Part shown: positions 35,220-43,683 of the stretch, one piece after another
Position numbering within the stretch: position 1 is the first letter of the stretch
Layout: each line of letters begins with the position of its first letter
Assembly (NCBI GenBank): GCA_002298165.1
Contig: DBMI01000022.1
Location: 1-43,683 of the forward strand
DNA from: Desulfarculales bacterium UBA702
Lineage (GTDB): Bacteria > Desulfobacterota > Syntrophobacteria > Syntrophobacterales > Syntrophobacteraceae
Length of the DNA: 43,683 nucleotides
Reading direction: 5' to 3'
Position numbers and translations under genes: made by a program
The notes under the pieces: model-generated
Seen by the model: the letters and a program-made list of their open reading frames with translations, nothing else
The model's database searches: none
Told to the model about the DNA's origin: nothing

Positions 35220-36239
35220 CTAAAAAGTAAAAACCCGCAGGCTGCGCGAACCGGCCGCGGCCGGCTTTGGCCACCAAAGGGCGGCTAGCCTGTTAGAACC
35301 TGTCAATATCCGCACTGGACCGGCCTGTTGAGCAAACATCCCCGAATGGGCACTCGCCCATCCGCGGTCGAGTTGACCAAATTTAAGCCTCGCCAGGATC
35401 TGCTCCTCTTTGAGACTCACGGCAGGCAGATGCGAAATCGCATCGTTCACCGGAATTATCTTATTCACAATCCGGTCCCGGTTTTCCATGGAAAGCTCAT
35501 CCATATTCAGCGCGCTCTCCACCTTGAAAGGCCCGACACTAAGGCGCCTCAATGCCGAAAGATGGGCTCCGCACCCGAGTTTTTCTCCCAGATCGGATGC
35601 GATCTGCCTGATATAGGTACCCTTCGAGCAGGAAATCTCTACCACTGCCTCCGGCCACTCAAAGGAGTGCAGCGCAATCGCATGAATGCATACCTCGCGC
35701 TCAGGAGGCTGCACCTCGATACCCTTGCGGCTCAGCTTGTAGAGCCTTTGGCCGCCGACCTTCACAGCTGAAAACCTTGGCACCTTCTGAGTGCATTCGC
35801 CCCTGAAGGATTCGAGGGCCTCCACCAGGTCCCGCTGCGAAAAGCGGATGTCGCTCGTCTTGACTACATTTCCCGTTCTGTCCAGGGTATCGGTTTCCAC
35901 CCCAAATCTCAGGGTGGACAAGTAAACCTTGTCATAATTGATAAACTGGTCAGCAACGCGGGTCGCCTCATTTATACAGAGCACCATCACCCCGGTTGCA
36001 AAAGGATCGAGCGTTCCCGTGTGGCCGATCTTGCCGGGTTTTAAAATGCTTTTCACCTGCGTGGAGAGCCGGGTTGATGTCACCCCTTCGGGCTTATCAA
36101 TAACCAGTATACCGCCCGATTCATCAAGACCGGCCTGCTGCCGTTCCGTCGAGTTGGGCATCGAGCCGTCAAGCCCTTCGGATATTTGCCCTCTGCAGGT
36201 TTCCGGCATACGTACGTTAAGCTCCTGAACCACTCTCAT
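35220..36239 (-). CDS. truB: tRNA pseudouridine-55 synthase
   Basis: Up to 339 residues. It converts U55 in the T-loop of tRNAs to pseudouridine. The core begins at GGILVIDKPEGVTSTRL and has the catalytic Asp78 in GHTGTLDPFATGVM. KVGGQRLYKLSRKG and SCSKGTYIRQIASDLGE segments follow. The start is uncertain: ATGs at 36239, 36209 (with AGGAG about 12 bases upstream) and 36161 are all possible. The extra N-terminal residues do not look like part of the fold. The C-terminal ~30 residues after the PUA-like segment are low complexity. Confidence 0.92.
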   Translation of the reverse strand: MRVVQELNVRMPETCRGQISEGLDGSMPNSTERQQAGLDESGGILVIDKPEGVTSTRLSTQVKSILKPGKIGHTGTLDPFATGVMVLCINEATRVADQFINYDKVYLSTLRFGVETDTLDRTGNVVKTSDIRFSQRDLVEALESFRGECTQKVPRFSAVKVGGQRLYKLSRKGIEVQPPEREVCIHAIALHSFEWPEAVVEISCSKGTYIRQIASDLGEKLGCGAHLSALRRLSVGPFKVESALNMDELSMENRDRIVNKIIPVNDAISHLPAVSLKEEQILARLKFGQLDRGWASAHSGMFAQQAGPVRILTGSNRLAALWWPKPAAAGSRSLRVFTF

Positions 36240-36334
36240 CCTGATAAGGAGCGGTCTCCCGACCGCGCCATTAGCTTGTCAGGTCTATGTACCCGCATCA
36301 TCTTCGATAAAATGACCGCTAATTGGTCTCTGCA

Positions 36335-37339
36335 CTAGCCTTTAACCCGGCCCGAGCCTTCCAGGTATTCCAATGCTTCCTTTACTATCATCGAGCGCAC
36401 GGCCCGGAGCGTTCCCTGAATGCGGCATGCAGCCGCGAGGCGGTGGCCCCCGCCTCCATGGCGCTGGGCAAAGGTGGCAACATCTATGCCGTTCCTCGAA
36501 CGCAGGCTGACGTGAATCAATCCGTCGGAGCCTTCCCGGAAGAAAACCGCCAGTTCCACCGTTTTCACGGACCGGAGGTGATTAATAAATCCTTCGGAAT
36601 CCGCGTAAGAAGTCTTGGTCCGCTCAAGCATCGCTCGGCTAAGCTCGGCGGATGCGAGCCTGGAGTTGGCATGAAATTCAACCGTTCCGAGCGCCGTTGC
36701 AAGCAGGCTCAATTTTTCAGGTGAAGTCGAATCATAGACCCCCTGGGCGATGTAGGCAGGATCGGCTCCAGCTTCCACGAGTACAGTCGTTATTTCGAAT
36801 ACCCGCCGATTCGTGTTGGCGAACCTGAAAGAACCGGTATCGGTAACGATCCCCGTGTAGAGCAGACTCGCCAGGTCGGGATCCGGCGGGAGGGAAAGGT
36901 GCATGCAGAGATCGAAAATCATCTCGCAGGTACTGCTTGCTCCCGTTTCCACCCAATGGGAGGTCCCGAACGGCCGCGCAGTAACATGGTGGTCGATATT
37001 TATGACAACCGGCACGCGGTTTTTTATAAAATCAAAAAGTGCATCTCCCACCCTGTCCAAATCCCCGCAATCAACCAGGATAGCGGCATCGTAGCGGGCA
37101 TCGGGAGGCGGAAGGGCGCTTACGGTTTCCGTTTCCGGCAGGAATTCGAATTCAGGTGGAAGATTGTCCCGGCAAAATGGGTCGGCCTTTTTCCCAAGTC
37201 TTTCGAGGACGAGCTTCATGCCCAGAAGAGCTCCGATAGCATCCCCATCCGGCCTCACGTGAGTTGCGATCAGGAAACGCTCGTTTGCCCGTATTGCCGA
37301 TATTACTTCCCGAATCTTACCAGTCCGGCTCTTACTCAT
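36335..37339 (-). CDS. nrnA: NrnA-like DHH phosphoesterase (oligoribonuclease / pAp phosphatase)
   Basis: 334 residues. DHH-family motifs are all present: THVRPDGDAIG (His27, Asp31, Asp33), VDCGD (Asp90), IDHH (Asp116, His117, His118) and a C-terminal DHHA1 domain with GGGGHRLAA near residue 297. NrnA-type enzymes degrade short RNA oligonucleotides and dephosphorylate 3'-phosphoadenosine 5'-phosphate. Its start overlaps the end of rbfA by 8 bases, so translation is coupled. A gene of this type between rbfA and truB is a normal arrangement in many bacteria. The precise substrate range is inferred from the family. Confidence 0.88.
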   Translation of the reverse strand: MSKSRTGKIREVISAIRANERFLIATHVRPDGDAIGALLGMKLVLERLGKKADPFCRDNLPPEFEFLPETETVSALPPPDARYDAAILVDCGDLDRVGDALFDFIKNRVPVVINIDHHVTARPFGTSHWVETGASSTCEMIFDLCMHLSLPPDPDLASLLYTGIVTDTGSFRFANTNRRVFEITTVLVEAGADPAYIAQGVYDSTSPEKLSLLATALGTVEFHANSRLASAELSRAMLERTKTSYADSEGFINHLRSVKTVELAVFFREGSDGLIHVSLRSRNGIDVATFAQRHGGGGHRLAAACRIQGTLRAVRSMIVKEALEYLEGSGRVKG

Positions 37340-37688
37340 TCTTATGTAAATCTTTCAGAAGCCTTTCAATCTTGTCCCCATACTCAAAAGACGTATCGTA
37401 ATGGAAATCGAGCTGCGGAACATATCTCATGCGCAGCCTTTTTCCAAGTTCCTGGCGAATGAATCCCTTCGCATTATCCAACCCGGAGGAAACCTCCTCT
37501 TTGGTCTTTTCGTCAGCCGCGCCGGTCATAACGCAGAAAAAGACCCTCGCCTGTTTTAGATCGGGAGTAACATCGATACCTGTAACGGTGATGTTCGCCA
37601 CCCTGGGGTCTTTAACGCGGCGAAAAACGATGTCCGCGATTTCCTTTTGCAGCACATCGGCTACCCTGTCGGAGCGCTTGTATTCCAT
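37332..37688 (-). CDS. rbfA: Ribosome-binding factor A
   Basis: 118 residues. It binds the 30S subunit during late maturation. The EYKRSDRVADVLQKEIADIVFRRVKDPRV start and the VTGIDVTPDLKQARVFFCVM strand are typical of RbfA, and the protein ends LDFHYDTSFEYGDKIERLL. I chose the ATG at 37688, with CGGAG 5-6 bases upstream, because RbfA normally begins about here. The open frame runs on to 37709. Confidence 0.93.
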   Translation of the reverse strand: MEYKRSDRVADVLQKEIADIVFRRVKDPRVANITVTGIDVTPDLKQARVFFCVMTGAADEKTKEEVSSGLDNAKGFIRQELGKRLRMRYVPQLDFHYDTSFEYGDKIERLLKDLHKNE

Positions 37689-37748
37689 CTTTTCTCCGGT
37701 AAGACCCAACCTTTTCAGCCTGGTGCGCGGTCCGCGAACCAGAAAGCA

Positions 37749-38048
37749 TCATCTTTCATCCGACATCGGTATCAGCTCGATTTCGCGGCTTACCAGCTCG
37801 GCGAGGCCGAGGGTTTCCATGAAATCGATTATTCGGTCAAGAACGGAGTTGAGCACACGGCCGTCGTTTCCGATCACCGCTATTCCGATTGAGGCCTTCT
37901 GGTGCAGATCCTGGTCGGCAACTTCGGAAACCGAAACGTTGAACCGGTTCCGGCTTTTTTCGACCAGGCTTTTGACTATACTTCGCTTCTCCTTGAGAGA
38001 ATGCACCTCATGGAGCCTGAAGGTAACCAGGGCCACACCAACGGTCAT
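37749..38048 (-). CDS. ylxP: DUF503 (YlxP-like) protein
   Basis: 99 residues. The start MTVGVALVTFRLHEVHSLKEKRSIVKSLV, the NVSVSEVADQDLHQKASIGIAVIGND centre and the overall length match DUF503. The family is found between infB and rbfA in many bacteria and is thought to act in ribosome assembly, without a defined biochemical role. A GTGAGG ribosome-binding site precedes the ATG, which lies 7 bases after the infB stop. Confidence 0.88.
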   Translation of the reverse strand: MTVGVALVTFRLHEVHSLKEKRSIVKSLVEKSRNRFNVSVSEVADQDLHQKASIGIAVIGNDGRVLNSVLDRIIDFMETLGLAELVSREIELIPMSDER

Positions 38049-38055
38049 AGCGGCC

Positions 38056-40923
38056 TCACACCCCGGCCCTGCGCTCGTGCTCAGTTTCGAGAACCTGCTT
38101 TATCTCCTGGATTTCATAGGCCTCCAGGATGTCGCCCACCTTGAGGTCGTTGAAGTTCTCGAGTCCAATGCCGCACTCGAACCCTGCTTTTACTTCCTTG
38201 ACGTCATCTTTGAACCGCCTGAGTGAGCTGATCTTACCGTCGTAGATGATAACGCTCTCGCGCAGCAGCCTGATCTTGGCGTTTCTTTCGACGCGGCCGT
38301 CCAGAACGGCGCAGCCGGCGATCATTCCCAATTTGGGAACCTGGAAGGTCTGGCGCACCTCTGCCCTGCCTATCGAGTTTTCCTTGTAGATAGGCTTGAG
38401 CATGCCCACTATTGCGGACCTGATGTCATCAAGGAGCTGGTAGATGACATCGTAGAAGCGCAGATCCACTTTCTCCTGGTCGGCCAATTCCTGCACCTTT
38501 GGATCGGACCTCATATTGAAGCCGATTATGATGGCTTCCGAAGCCGAAGCCAGCATGACATCGGTTTCGGTAACGGCGCCGGTGCCCTGATGAATGATAT
38601 TTACCTTGACCTCGGATGCCGAGAGCTTCAGCAACGAATCGGCGATGGCTTCGAGTGACCCGTGAACGTCGGTTTTGAGGATCAGCTTGAGCTCTTTTAC
38701 TTCGCCTTCCTGGATCTGATCAAACAGGTTTTCCAGGGTTACCTTGCTGGTTCGCGAAAGTTCTTTTTCGCGGGCTTTGAGGAGCCTGTGTTCGGCTACC
38801 GCGCGCGCCTGTTTTTCGTCAGCAAGTACTACGAAGTCGTCACCTGCGTTCGGCACACCGGAAAATCCGAGCACTTCGACCGGGATTGCCGGACCAGCCG
38901 ACTCTATCTTGTTACCGCGGTCATCGAACATGTTGCGCACGCGGCCGGCGTAGACACCACAAACATAAGCGTCGCCGGCTTTAAGTGTGCCTTCCTGTAC
39001 TAGAACAGTTGCAACCGGGCCACGGCCCTTGTCGAGCTTGGCCTCGATAACCCTGCCGCGTGCTTCCTTTTTGGGATTTGCTTTGAGTTCGAGCAACTCG
39101 GATTGGAGAATGGCCATCTCTAACAATTCGTCTATGCCCATTCTCTTTTTGGCCGAAATTTCGACCATAGTCGTGGATCCACCCCACTCTTCAGGTATGA
39201 GCGCATGCTCGGACAGCTCGCGCTTTACCCTGTCGATATTGGAGTTCGGCTTGTCTATCTTGTTAATTGCAACAATTATTGGTACTTCCGCGGCCTTGGC
39301 GTGGTTTATTGCCTCCACGGTCTGCTGCATTACACCGTCATCGGCCGCGACTACCAGGATGACTATATCGGTAACCTTGGCGCCGCGTGCGCGCATTGAG
39401 GTAAACGCCTCGTGGCCCGGGGTATCCAGGAAGATGATCTCGCCCTTATCGAGCCTCACATGATAGGCGCCGATGTGCTGGGTGATGCCGCCGGCCTCCC
39501 CTCCTATGACGTTTGTGTCCCGGATTGCATCAAGAAGCGATGTCTTGCCGTGATCGACATGCCCCATGACGGTAACCACTGGAGGCCTGGTGGTCATGTC
39601 TTCCGCACGGTCTTCTTTTACCTGGAGTACCTCTTCCTCTTCGAAAGCCGTTTTTTCTATCTCGAATTCAAATTCTGATGCGACAATTGCCGCCGTTTCG
39701 AAGTCCAGCGACTGGTTTATATTGGCCTGAAGACCCAGGAGCAGGAGCTTCTTAATGATCTCCCCGGCTTTCATTCCCATCTGCTTGGCAAGATTGGCGA
39801 CGGTTATCGCCTCATCGATTTTGATTTTCTTCTTCCCAACCTTCTGAATAACGGGTTCGGGCTTCAGTGCCTCCCTGGCAAATCCCCTCGAACCCCTGCC
39901 GCGTCCCCGGTCATCCTGTGCCGCAAGTTCCTTCTTGGTGTAGAGGTCTTCTTTCTGGAAGACTTCCTTGCGCCGGGGACCCTTCGCCGCCTTTTCGGCT
40001 TCCTCGGGCTTGCGCTTCTTCGTCTTCAGATCGATGGCCTCGGCAGTCTTACCGGCAAATCGCGCGGCGACATCTGTCGTATCCACCTCTTCTTCGATTT
40101 CGTCGGCCATGATTTCCGGGAGGCTGATAATTCTTGCCGGCTCGTCTTTTTTTGGCTTTTTGCGTCTTCTCTTTTTGCCCTTCTTGGCCTTCTTGTCCTC
40201 GTCCTCTTCATCTTCAAAAACCGCGCCACGCACTCTTTCGGTAATCTTGGGCGGCTCTATGGCCACTTCTGGCTCAGGAGATACAAAGGGTTTCGATACT
40301 GGCGGGGCAGCCGGTCCCGAAGGTTTCACCGAACCGACCGTATTGACGGCCTGCTTGGCGCGCATCTCGGGTGCGGGTTCGGGAGCAGGGGGTGGAATAA
40401 CTGGAGGCGGAGCGGGCTTGATTATTCTCGCGGCTTCATGCAGCGGCTTTCTTGTAACTGCCTGGACTAGGGGCTCGGCGGCTTTAGCCGCTTCATGGAT
40501 CGGCTCGGGTGCAGTTATGATCTCCGATTGTTCCGCGGGGGGAGCGGCTTCGGTGACTTCTTGCGTGAATTCAACCTCTCCGGCGGGGATTTCCGGAATG
40601 GTCGCTTCTTCCACTGGCACGGGCATTTCGGGCAATGCGGTTTCGGACTCAGCCGCGGCGGCCATCTCCTCCGTCTCGGCAGGAACGGCTTCGGGCTCAA
40701 TCCGCTTTCTCCTGCGAATTACTTCGCGCCCAATTCGCTTTTCCTCAACTCTCTCCGAAGATTTGGCCTCGGTGAACATCTGCCTGATCTTGAGCACCTG
40801 AGCATCGGTAAGCGTGCTCATGTGGTTCTTGACCAAAATCCCATGCTTCGAGATCCTGTCAATCATATCTTTGTTTTCTATGTTGTACTCTTTTGCAAGT
40901 TCATGCACCCTGATTCTCGTCAT
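38056..40923 (-). CDS. infB: Translation initiation factor IF-2
   Basis: 955 residues. It places initiator tRNA on the 30S subunit and hydrolyses GTP. The N-terminus (MTRIRVHELAKEYNIENKDMIDRI) is the IF2-N domain. It is followed by a long Glu/Pro/Ala-rich linker (about residues 70-330) and a second IF2-N-like block (KIDEAITVANLAKQMGMKAGEIIKKLL). The G domain then starts at GHVDHGKT, with DTPGHEAF and NKID motifs, and ends in the usual C-terminal domains. I chose the ATG at 40923 with AAGGGGGAAGG upstream. The linker is long, as is common in this group. Confidence 0.96.
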   Translation of the reverse strand: MTRIRVHELAKEYNIENKDMIDRISKHGILVKNHMSTLTDAQVLKIRQMFTEAKSSERVEEKRIGREVIRRRKRIEPEAVPAETEEMAAAAESETALPEMPVPVEEATIPEIPAGEVEFTQEVTEAAPPAEQSEIITAPEPIHEAAKAAEPLVQAVTRKPLHEAARIIKPAPPPVIPPPAPEPAPEMRAKQAVNTVGSVKPSGPAAPPVSKPFVSPEPEVAIEPPKITERVRGAVFEDEEDEDKKAKKGKKRRRKKPKKDEPARIISLPEIMADEIEEEVDTTDVAARFAGKTAEAIDLKTKKRKPEEAEKAAKGPRRKEVFQKEDLYTKKELAAQDDRGRGRGSRGFAREALKPEPVIQKVGKKKIKIDEAITVANLAKQMGMKAGEIIKKLLLLGLQANINQSLDFETAAIVASEFEFEIEKTAFEEEEVLQVKEDRAEDMTTRPPVVTVMGHVDHGKTSLLDAIRDTNVIGGEAGGITQHIGAYHVRLDKGEIIFLDTPGHEAFTSMRARGAKVTDIVILVVAADDGVMQQTVEAINHAKAAEVPIIVAINKIDKPNSNIDRVKRELSEHALIPEEWGGSTTMVEISAKKRMGIDELLEMAILQSELLELKANPKKEARGRVIEAKLDKGRGPVATVLVQEGTLKAGDAYVCGVYAGRVRNMFDDRGNKIESAGPAIPVEVLGFSGVPNAGDDFVVLADEKQARAVAEHRLLKAREKELSRTSKVTLENLFDQIQEGEVKELKLILKTDVHGSLEAIADSLLKLSASEVKVNIIHQGTGAVTETDVMLASASEAIIIGFNMRSDPKVQELADQEKVDLRFYDVIYQLLDDIRSAIVGMLKPIYKENSIGRAEVRQTFQVPKLGMIAGCAVLDGRVERNAKIRLLRESVIIYDGKISSLRRFKDDVKEVKAGFECGIGLENFNDLKVGDILEAYEIQEIKQVLETEHERRAGV

Positions 40924-41125
40924 GAAACCTTCCCCCTTTAAAACACAATCTTTCAAATTTAATCCCTCTTAGCTAACCGGCGCTCATCCCCAAACCCGGC
41001 TTCGAATTCTTATGGAATTGAGAAATTCAGGAATCCGTAGGGGTCTTAAACTAAAACCCGAAACACTCAAACAACATCCCCGTCAATTACTCAATCTCTC
41101 AATCACTCTATCTCTCAAAGATATC

Positions 41126-41398
41126 CTAACTCATTTCCAGCCACAGTTCACGCGCGGCGCCCCGAAATGCCCGCTGGACCCGCTTGTTGAGGCGGAAATT
41201 CCCTATGCATTCCGGACAGGTGTACCCCCCCCGTCCCTTCATCTCCTGTTTGGGGTCCCGGACGATTCGTCCAGTATCCCCGGACTCGAGCACCAGCCGG
41301 ATCAACTCCCGCCTGGGCTTTTTTCGCATGCAAACCAGGCAGGTGCGAACGGGAATGTGGCCATGGGCCTGCCCTGCTCTTGCGTCCTTTTCCGACAA
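41126..41398 (-). CDS. ylxR: YlxR (DUF448) RNA-binding protein
   Basis: 90 residues. The motif PVRTCLVCMRKKPRRELIRLV, then GRGGYTCPECIGNF with a Cys pair, is the YlxR family signature. YlxR has been proposed to bind RNA or nucleoid DNA and to regulate gene expression, but the role is not settled. The start codon is TTG (41398), preceded by GAGG about 6 bases upstream. It lies between nusA and infB, its usual place. A 200-base gap separates it from infB and holds only short C/T-rich repeats such as CAATCTCTC. Confidence 0.9.
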   Translation of the reverse strand: MSEKDARAGQAHGHIPVRTCLVCMRKKPRRELIRLVLESGDTGRIVRDPKQEMKGRGGYTCPECIGNFRLNKRVQRAFRGAARELWLEMS

Positions 41399-41428
41399 AT
41401 CCCACCTCGGGGTCCCTAAAGGGCAATC

Positions 41429-42739
41429 TTATTCCGGCGCTTGTTCAGACCCGGCTGTTTGTGGGCTTTCCTGTTCCTCCGAGCCTTCGACCCCTGAGTC
41501 ACTATCCGATGCAAGCAGTTTCTGGACTTCGGCGCGCATCAGTTCTAGTGTTGAACCGGTGATGTGTGTCAAATCCTCAAGTTCGACAATGGAAGCCTCC
41601 AGGAAATCCTCAAGCGAACCGATGCCGGCTTCGTAGAGCTTGTCGGCGAACTCGGTGGCAAGTCCCGGAATCCTTAGCAACGCCTGGTATCCGGCCTGTT
41701 TCTGCCGCTCGTACCTGGACTCGCTCTTGACGTCGATCCGCCAGTTGGTGAGCTTGGATGCAAGCCGCACGTTCTGGCCTCGCTTGCCGATGGCAAGTGA
41801 GAGCTGATCGTCGGGCACGATAACTTCCATGTTCCGGTTGGCCTGATCTATTATAACTTTTGAGATAATGGCCGGAGCGAGACTGTTCACCACGAATTTT
41901 GCCGGGTCCATGTTCCAGGGAATAATGTCGATCTTCTCTCCCCGCAATTCCTGTACGACGTTCTGAACCCTGGTTCCCTTCATCCCCACGCAGGCACCAA
42001 CCGGATCGACGTCCGAATCCTTCGAAATAACGGCTATTTTTGCGCGTGACCCCGGTTCGCGCGCCGCGCTTATTATGCTCACTATGCTTTCGCTTATTTC
42101 AGGCACCTCCGAATGGAAGAGCTGAATAAGAAAGTGCGGGTGAGTTCGGCTGAGAATTATCTGCGGCCCCTTGCTGATCTTTTTGACATCGAGAACGTAG
42201 GACCTGATACGGTCTCCCTGGCGGAAAATCTCCCTCGGGATCTGCTCCTTGGGGGGCAAAACCGCTTCGGCCTGCCCGATATTTACGATTATCCCGCCTT
42301 TGTCCACCCTCTGCACAAGCCCGTTTACGATTTCGCCCTTACGGCTCTTGAACTCATCGTATACCACCTCGCGCTCGGCATCCTTCATCTTTTGAATGAT
42401 TACCTGCTTGGCGGACTGAGCGGCTATTCGGCCAAGGGTCTCGGTATCCATGCGAATACCAAGTTCATCCCCGATTTCGCTCTCGCTGTCGAGCTTCAAG
42501 GCTTCGGCCAGGATCACCTGCTTGTCGGGATCAACCACTTCCTCGACGACTTCCTTGAATTGAAAGGCCTCGAGTTCCCCGTACTCTTCATTGAAGGTGA
42601 CATCCAGGTCCAGCCTGGAGCCGTACTTCTTCTTGATAGCCGACTTGATGGCCTCTTCAAGAGTGTGAATCAAGGTTTTGCGGTCGATGCCCTTTTCTCT
42701 GCTGACCTGCTCGATCAACCGCTTGAGTTCACTGGCCAT
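41429..42739 (-). CDS. nusA: Transcription termination/antitermination factor NusA
   Basis: 436 residues. It binds RNA polymerase and nascent RNA to control pausing, termination and antitermination. It has an N-terminal RNAP-binding domain (MASELKRLIEQVSREKGID), an S1 domain (EIVNGLVQRVDKGGIIVNIG) and two KH domains (GACVGMKGTRVQNVVQEL and SLAIGKRGQNVRLASKL). An acidic helical C-terminus (LLASDSDSGVEGSEEQESP) follows. GGAGGAG lies 10 bases before the ATG. It follows rimP by 136 bases. Confidence 0.97.
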   Translation of the reverse strand: MASELKRLIEQVSREKGIDRKTLIHTLEEAIKSAIKKKYGSRLDLDVTFNEEYGELEAFQFKEVVEEVVDPDKQVILAEALKLDSESEIGDELGIRMDTETLGRIAAQSAKQVIIQKMKDAEREVVYDEFKSRKGEIVNGLVQRVDKGGIIVNIGQAEAVLPPKEQIPREIFRQGDRIRSYVLDVKKISKGPQIILSRTHPHFLIQLFHSEVPEISESIVSIISAAREPGSRAKIAVISKDSDVDPVGACVGMKGTRVQNVVQELRGEKIDIIPWNMDPAKFVVNSLAPAIISKVIIDQANRNMEVIVPDDQLSLAIGKRGQNVRLASKLTNWRIDVKSESRYERQKQAGYQALLRIPGLATEFADKLYEAGIGSLEDFLEASIVELEDLTHITGSTLELMRAEVQKLLASDSDSGVEGSEEQESPQTAGSEQAPE

Positions 42740-42875
42740 AGGTTAAAATCTCCTCCCGCTATCTTATTTCCATTTTGGATTCGGCCACCTGGGCGTTCAC
42801 CACGGTTGCCAATTTTTTCGCTCTTCGGATTGCGCGCGAGGCCTTTACAACCCGGTAAAAACCCGATCATCGATA

Positions 42876-43388
42876 TTATTGAGGCCCTCTTTTTTTCGTT
42901 TCAAAGTAGAGCAGCCTCGCCCGCTCTATCAGAAGCAAAGGGACCGTGAAATCCATGGCGTCCGATTCAATCACCACGCTTTCCTGCGTGGCATCCTTCA
43001 ATATCCCCTTGTAGTTACGCCTATTTGCCTGCAGGGGAGCAATGGTTCGTATTTCAATTATATCGCCTATATGCCTCTTAAAATGCTCCCATTTTCGAAG
43101 AGGCCGATTCAAGCCAGGAGAGGAAATCTCCAGGTTGTATGCGGTCGGTATCACATCGGCCACATCAAGCACGTCGCCGGCCATCCTGCTGAAGAGCGCG
43201 CAGTCGTCCACCGCAACGCCCTTTTCGTTGTCTATGAAGACGCGCAGCACCCATCCGGCCGACTCACGGCGATACTCCACTTCGAGTATCTCCATACCCC
43301 CGGACGCGGCAACCGGCTCCAGCAGTTTCCATATTTCCGAAACGAGCCTATCTGCGTCTTTGTCCACCACTGTGGCCAACTCAACCAC
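42876..43388 (-). CDS. rimP: Ribosome maturation factor RimP
   Basis: About 170 residues. It helps assemble the 30S subunit. VEYRRESAGWVLRVFIDNEKGVAVDDCALFSRMAGDVLDV and YNLEISSPGLNRPLRKWEHFKRHIG are conserved RimP segments. I chose the GTG at 43388 because GGGGAGG lies about 9 bases upstream and because RimP proteins begin near this point. The open frame extends to 43511, but that extension spans the leader hairpin and is not protein-like. Confidence 0.9.
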   Translation of the reverse strand: MVELATVVDKDADRLVSEIWKLLEPVAASGGMEILEVEYRRESAGWVLRVFIDNEKGVAVDDCALFSRMAGDVLDVADVIPTAYNLEISSPGLNRPLRKWEHFKRHIGDIIEIRTIAPLQANRRNYKGILKDATQESVVIESDAMDFTVPLLLIERARLLYFETKKRGPQ

Positions 43389-43411
43389 CCTTCCAACCTC
43401 CCCACCAAAAT

Positions 43412-43435
43412 AAAAAAAGCGGGTGTAAAACCCAC
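43412..43435 (-). terminator. Terminator-like hairpin in the rimP leader
   Basis: On the minus strand GUGGGU-UUUAC-ACCCGC is a 6-bp hairpin followed immediately by seven U residues. It lies 24-47 bases upstream of the rimP start codon, after the tRNA gene. It has the form of an intrinsic terminator or attenuator placed before the rimP-nusA operon. Confidence 0.6.
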
Positions 43436-43555
43436 TTCTCTTAGCAGACCGACAATAATTTAAACTAACCAGGATGCTGGGATTTAACTCAGAATCCAGA
43501 ATTGTTGTCATCCACTAATCGAAGTAGGCGATGCACTTTCCTGCAAGCCACCTCA

Positions 43556-43584
43556 AAAAGGGAAGCCCTCCTGGGCAAGGAGGG
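43556..43584 (-). terminator. Hairpin following tRNA-Gly
   Basis: CCCTCCT and AGGAGGG (43566-43584) form a 7-bp stem 14 bases after the tRNA CCA end on the minus strand. A pyrimidine-rich run ending in five U follows after a few bases. It probably ends or processes the tRNA transcript. Confidence 0.5.
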
Positions 43585-43597
43585 ATAAGCCTCGACC

Positions 43598-43673
43598 TGG
43601 AGCGGGCGACGGGATTCGAACCCGCGACCCCAAGCTTGGGAAGCTTGTGCTCTACCAACTGAGCTACACCCGC
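43598..43673 (-). tRNA. tRNA-Gly (anticodon CCC)
   Basis: 76 bases including an encoded CCA end. The acceptor stem GCGGGTG/CGCCCGC, the D-arm GCTCAGTTGGTAGAGC, the anticodon stem CAAGC/GCTTG with loop TTCCCAA and the T-arm GTTCGAATC all fold correctly. The anticodon is CCC, reading GGG codons for glycine. It precedes the rimP operon, as metY does in E. coli, but with a different amino-acid identity. Confidence 0.95.
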
Positions 43674-43683
43674 GGCGTAAGCC

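Noticed and set aside
43598..43673. The tRNA as an attachment site of an integrated element.
   Set aside because: No integrase, no repeated tRNA 3' end inside the window, and conserved housekeeping genes lie on its downstream side.

Overview
The window looks like a chromosome fragment of an anaerobic, cytochrome-rich Desulfobacterota (deltaproteobacterial) organism, in the broad Syntrophobacter/Geobacter neighbourhood. I infer this from three things: the giant secreted multiheme protein uses the CX4CH...CXXCH heme spacing known from Geobacter; a TlpA/rhodanese/MauE redox cassette lies close by; and the rimP-to-pnp cluster has a GC-rich coding style. The exact genus cannot be read from the sequence alone.

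Layout. Bases 1-4330 hold a DUF2889-type protein (minus strand), a porin-like outer-membrane protein behind a long structured leader (plus strand), an unlisted 52-residue secreted peptide (minus strand) and an AEC-family permease (plus strand). Bases 4487-17974 are one uninterrupted 13.5-kb gene on the minus strand. It encodes a 4,495-residue secreted protein with an N-terminal multiheme c-type cytochrome region (16 CXXCH motifs plus 5 motifs with longer spacing). Behind it lies a very long stalk of five parallel beta-helix modules, three CxxC-containing Ig-like domains and ten ~100-residue Ig-like repeats. A 1.16-kb non-coding stretch with two large palindromes follows.

Bases 19137-21566 (minus strand) are a redox cassette. 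It contains a TlpA-like thiol oxidoreductase, a membrane protein joining a cyclic-nucleotide-binding domain to a rhodanese domain that lacks its catalytic cysteine, a MauE/DoxX membrane protein and a small lipoprotein. CheV (21802-22758), a gamma-class carbonic anhydrase and threonine synthase come next. Bases 25511-30181 carry a large, visibly AT-richer gene for a nuclease-STAND NTPase resembling the AVAST (Avs) anti-phage sensors. It has its own probable promoter and sits like an insert between housekeeping genes.

Bases 30416-43388 (minus strand) are the conserved translation/RNA cluster. In transcription order it reads rimP, nusA, ylxR, infB, ylxP (DUF503), rbfA, nrnA-like DHH phosphoesterase, truB, rpsO, pnp, M16 peptidase and a YycJ-type metallo-beta-lactamase protein. 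A tRNA-Gly(CCC) gene lies upstream, and a terminator-like hairpin lies in the rimP leader.

How they may work together. The ribosome-maturation and transcription-factor genes form one probable operon. The giant cytochrome and the thiol-redox cassette are on the same strand and lie near each other. Heme attachment needs reduced CXXCH cysteines, so a functional link is plausible but remains an inference. The most unusual objects are the cytochrome-adhesin-like giant protein, the CNB-TM-rhodanese protein and the lone nuclease-STAND gene.
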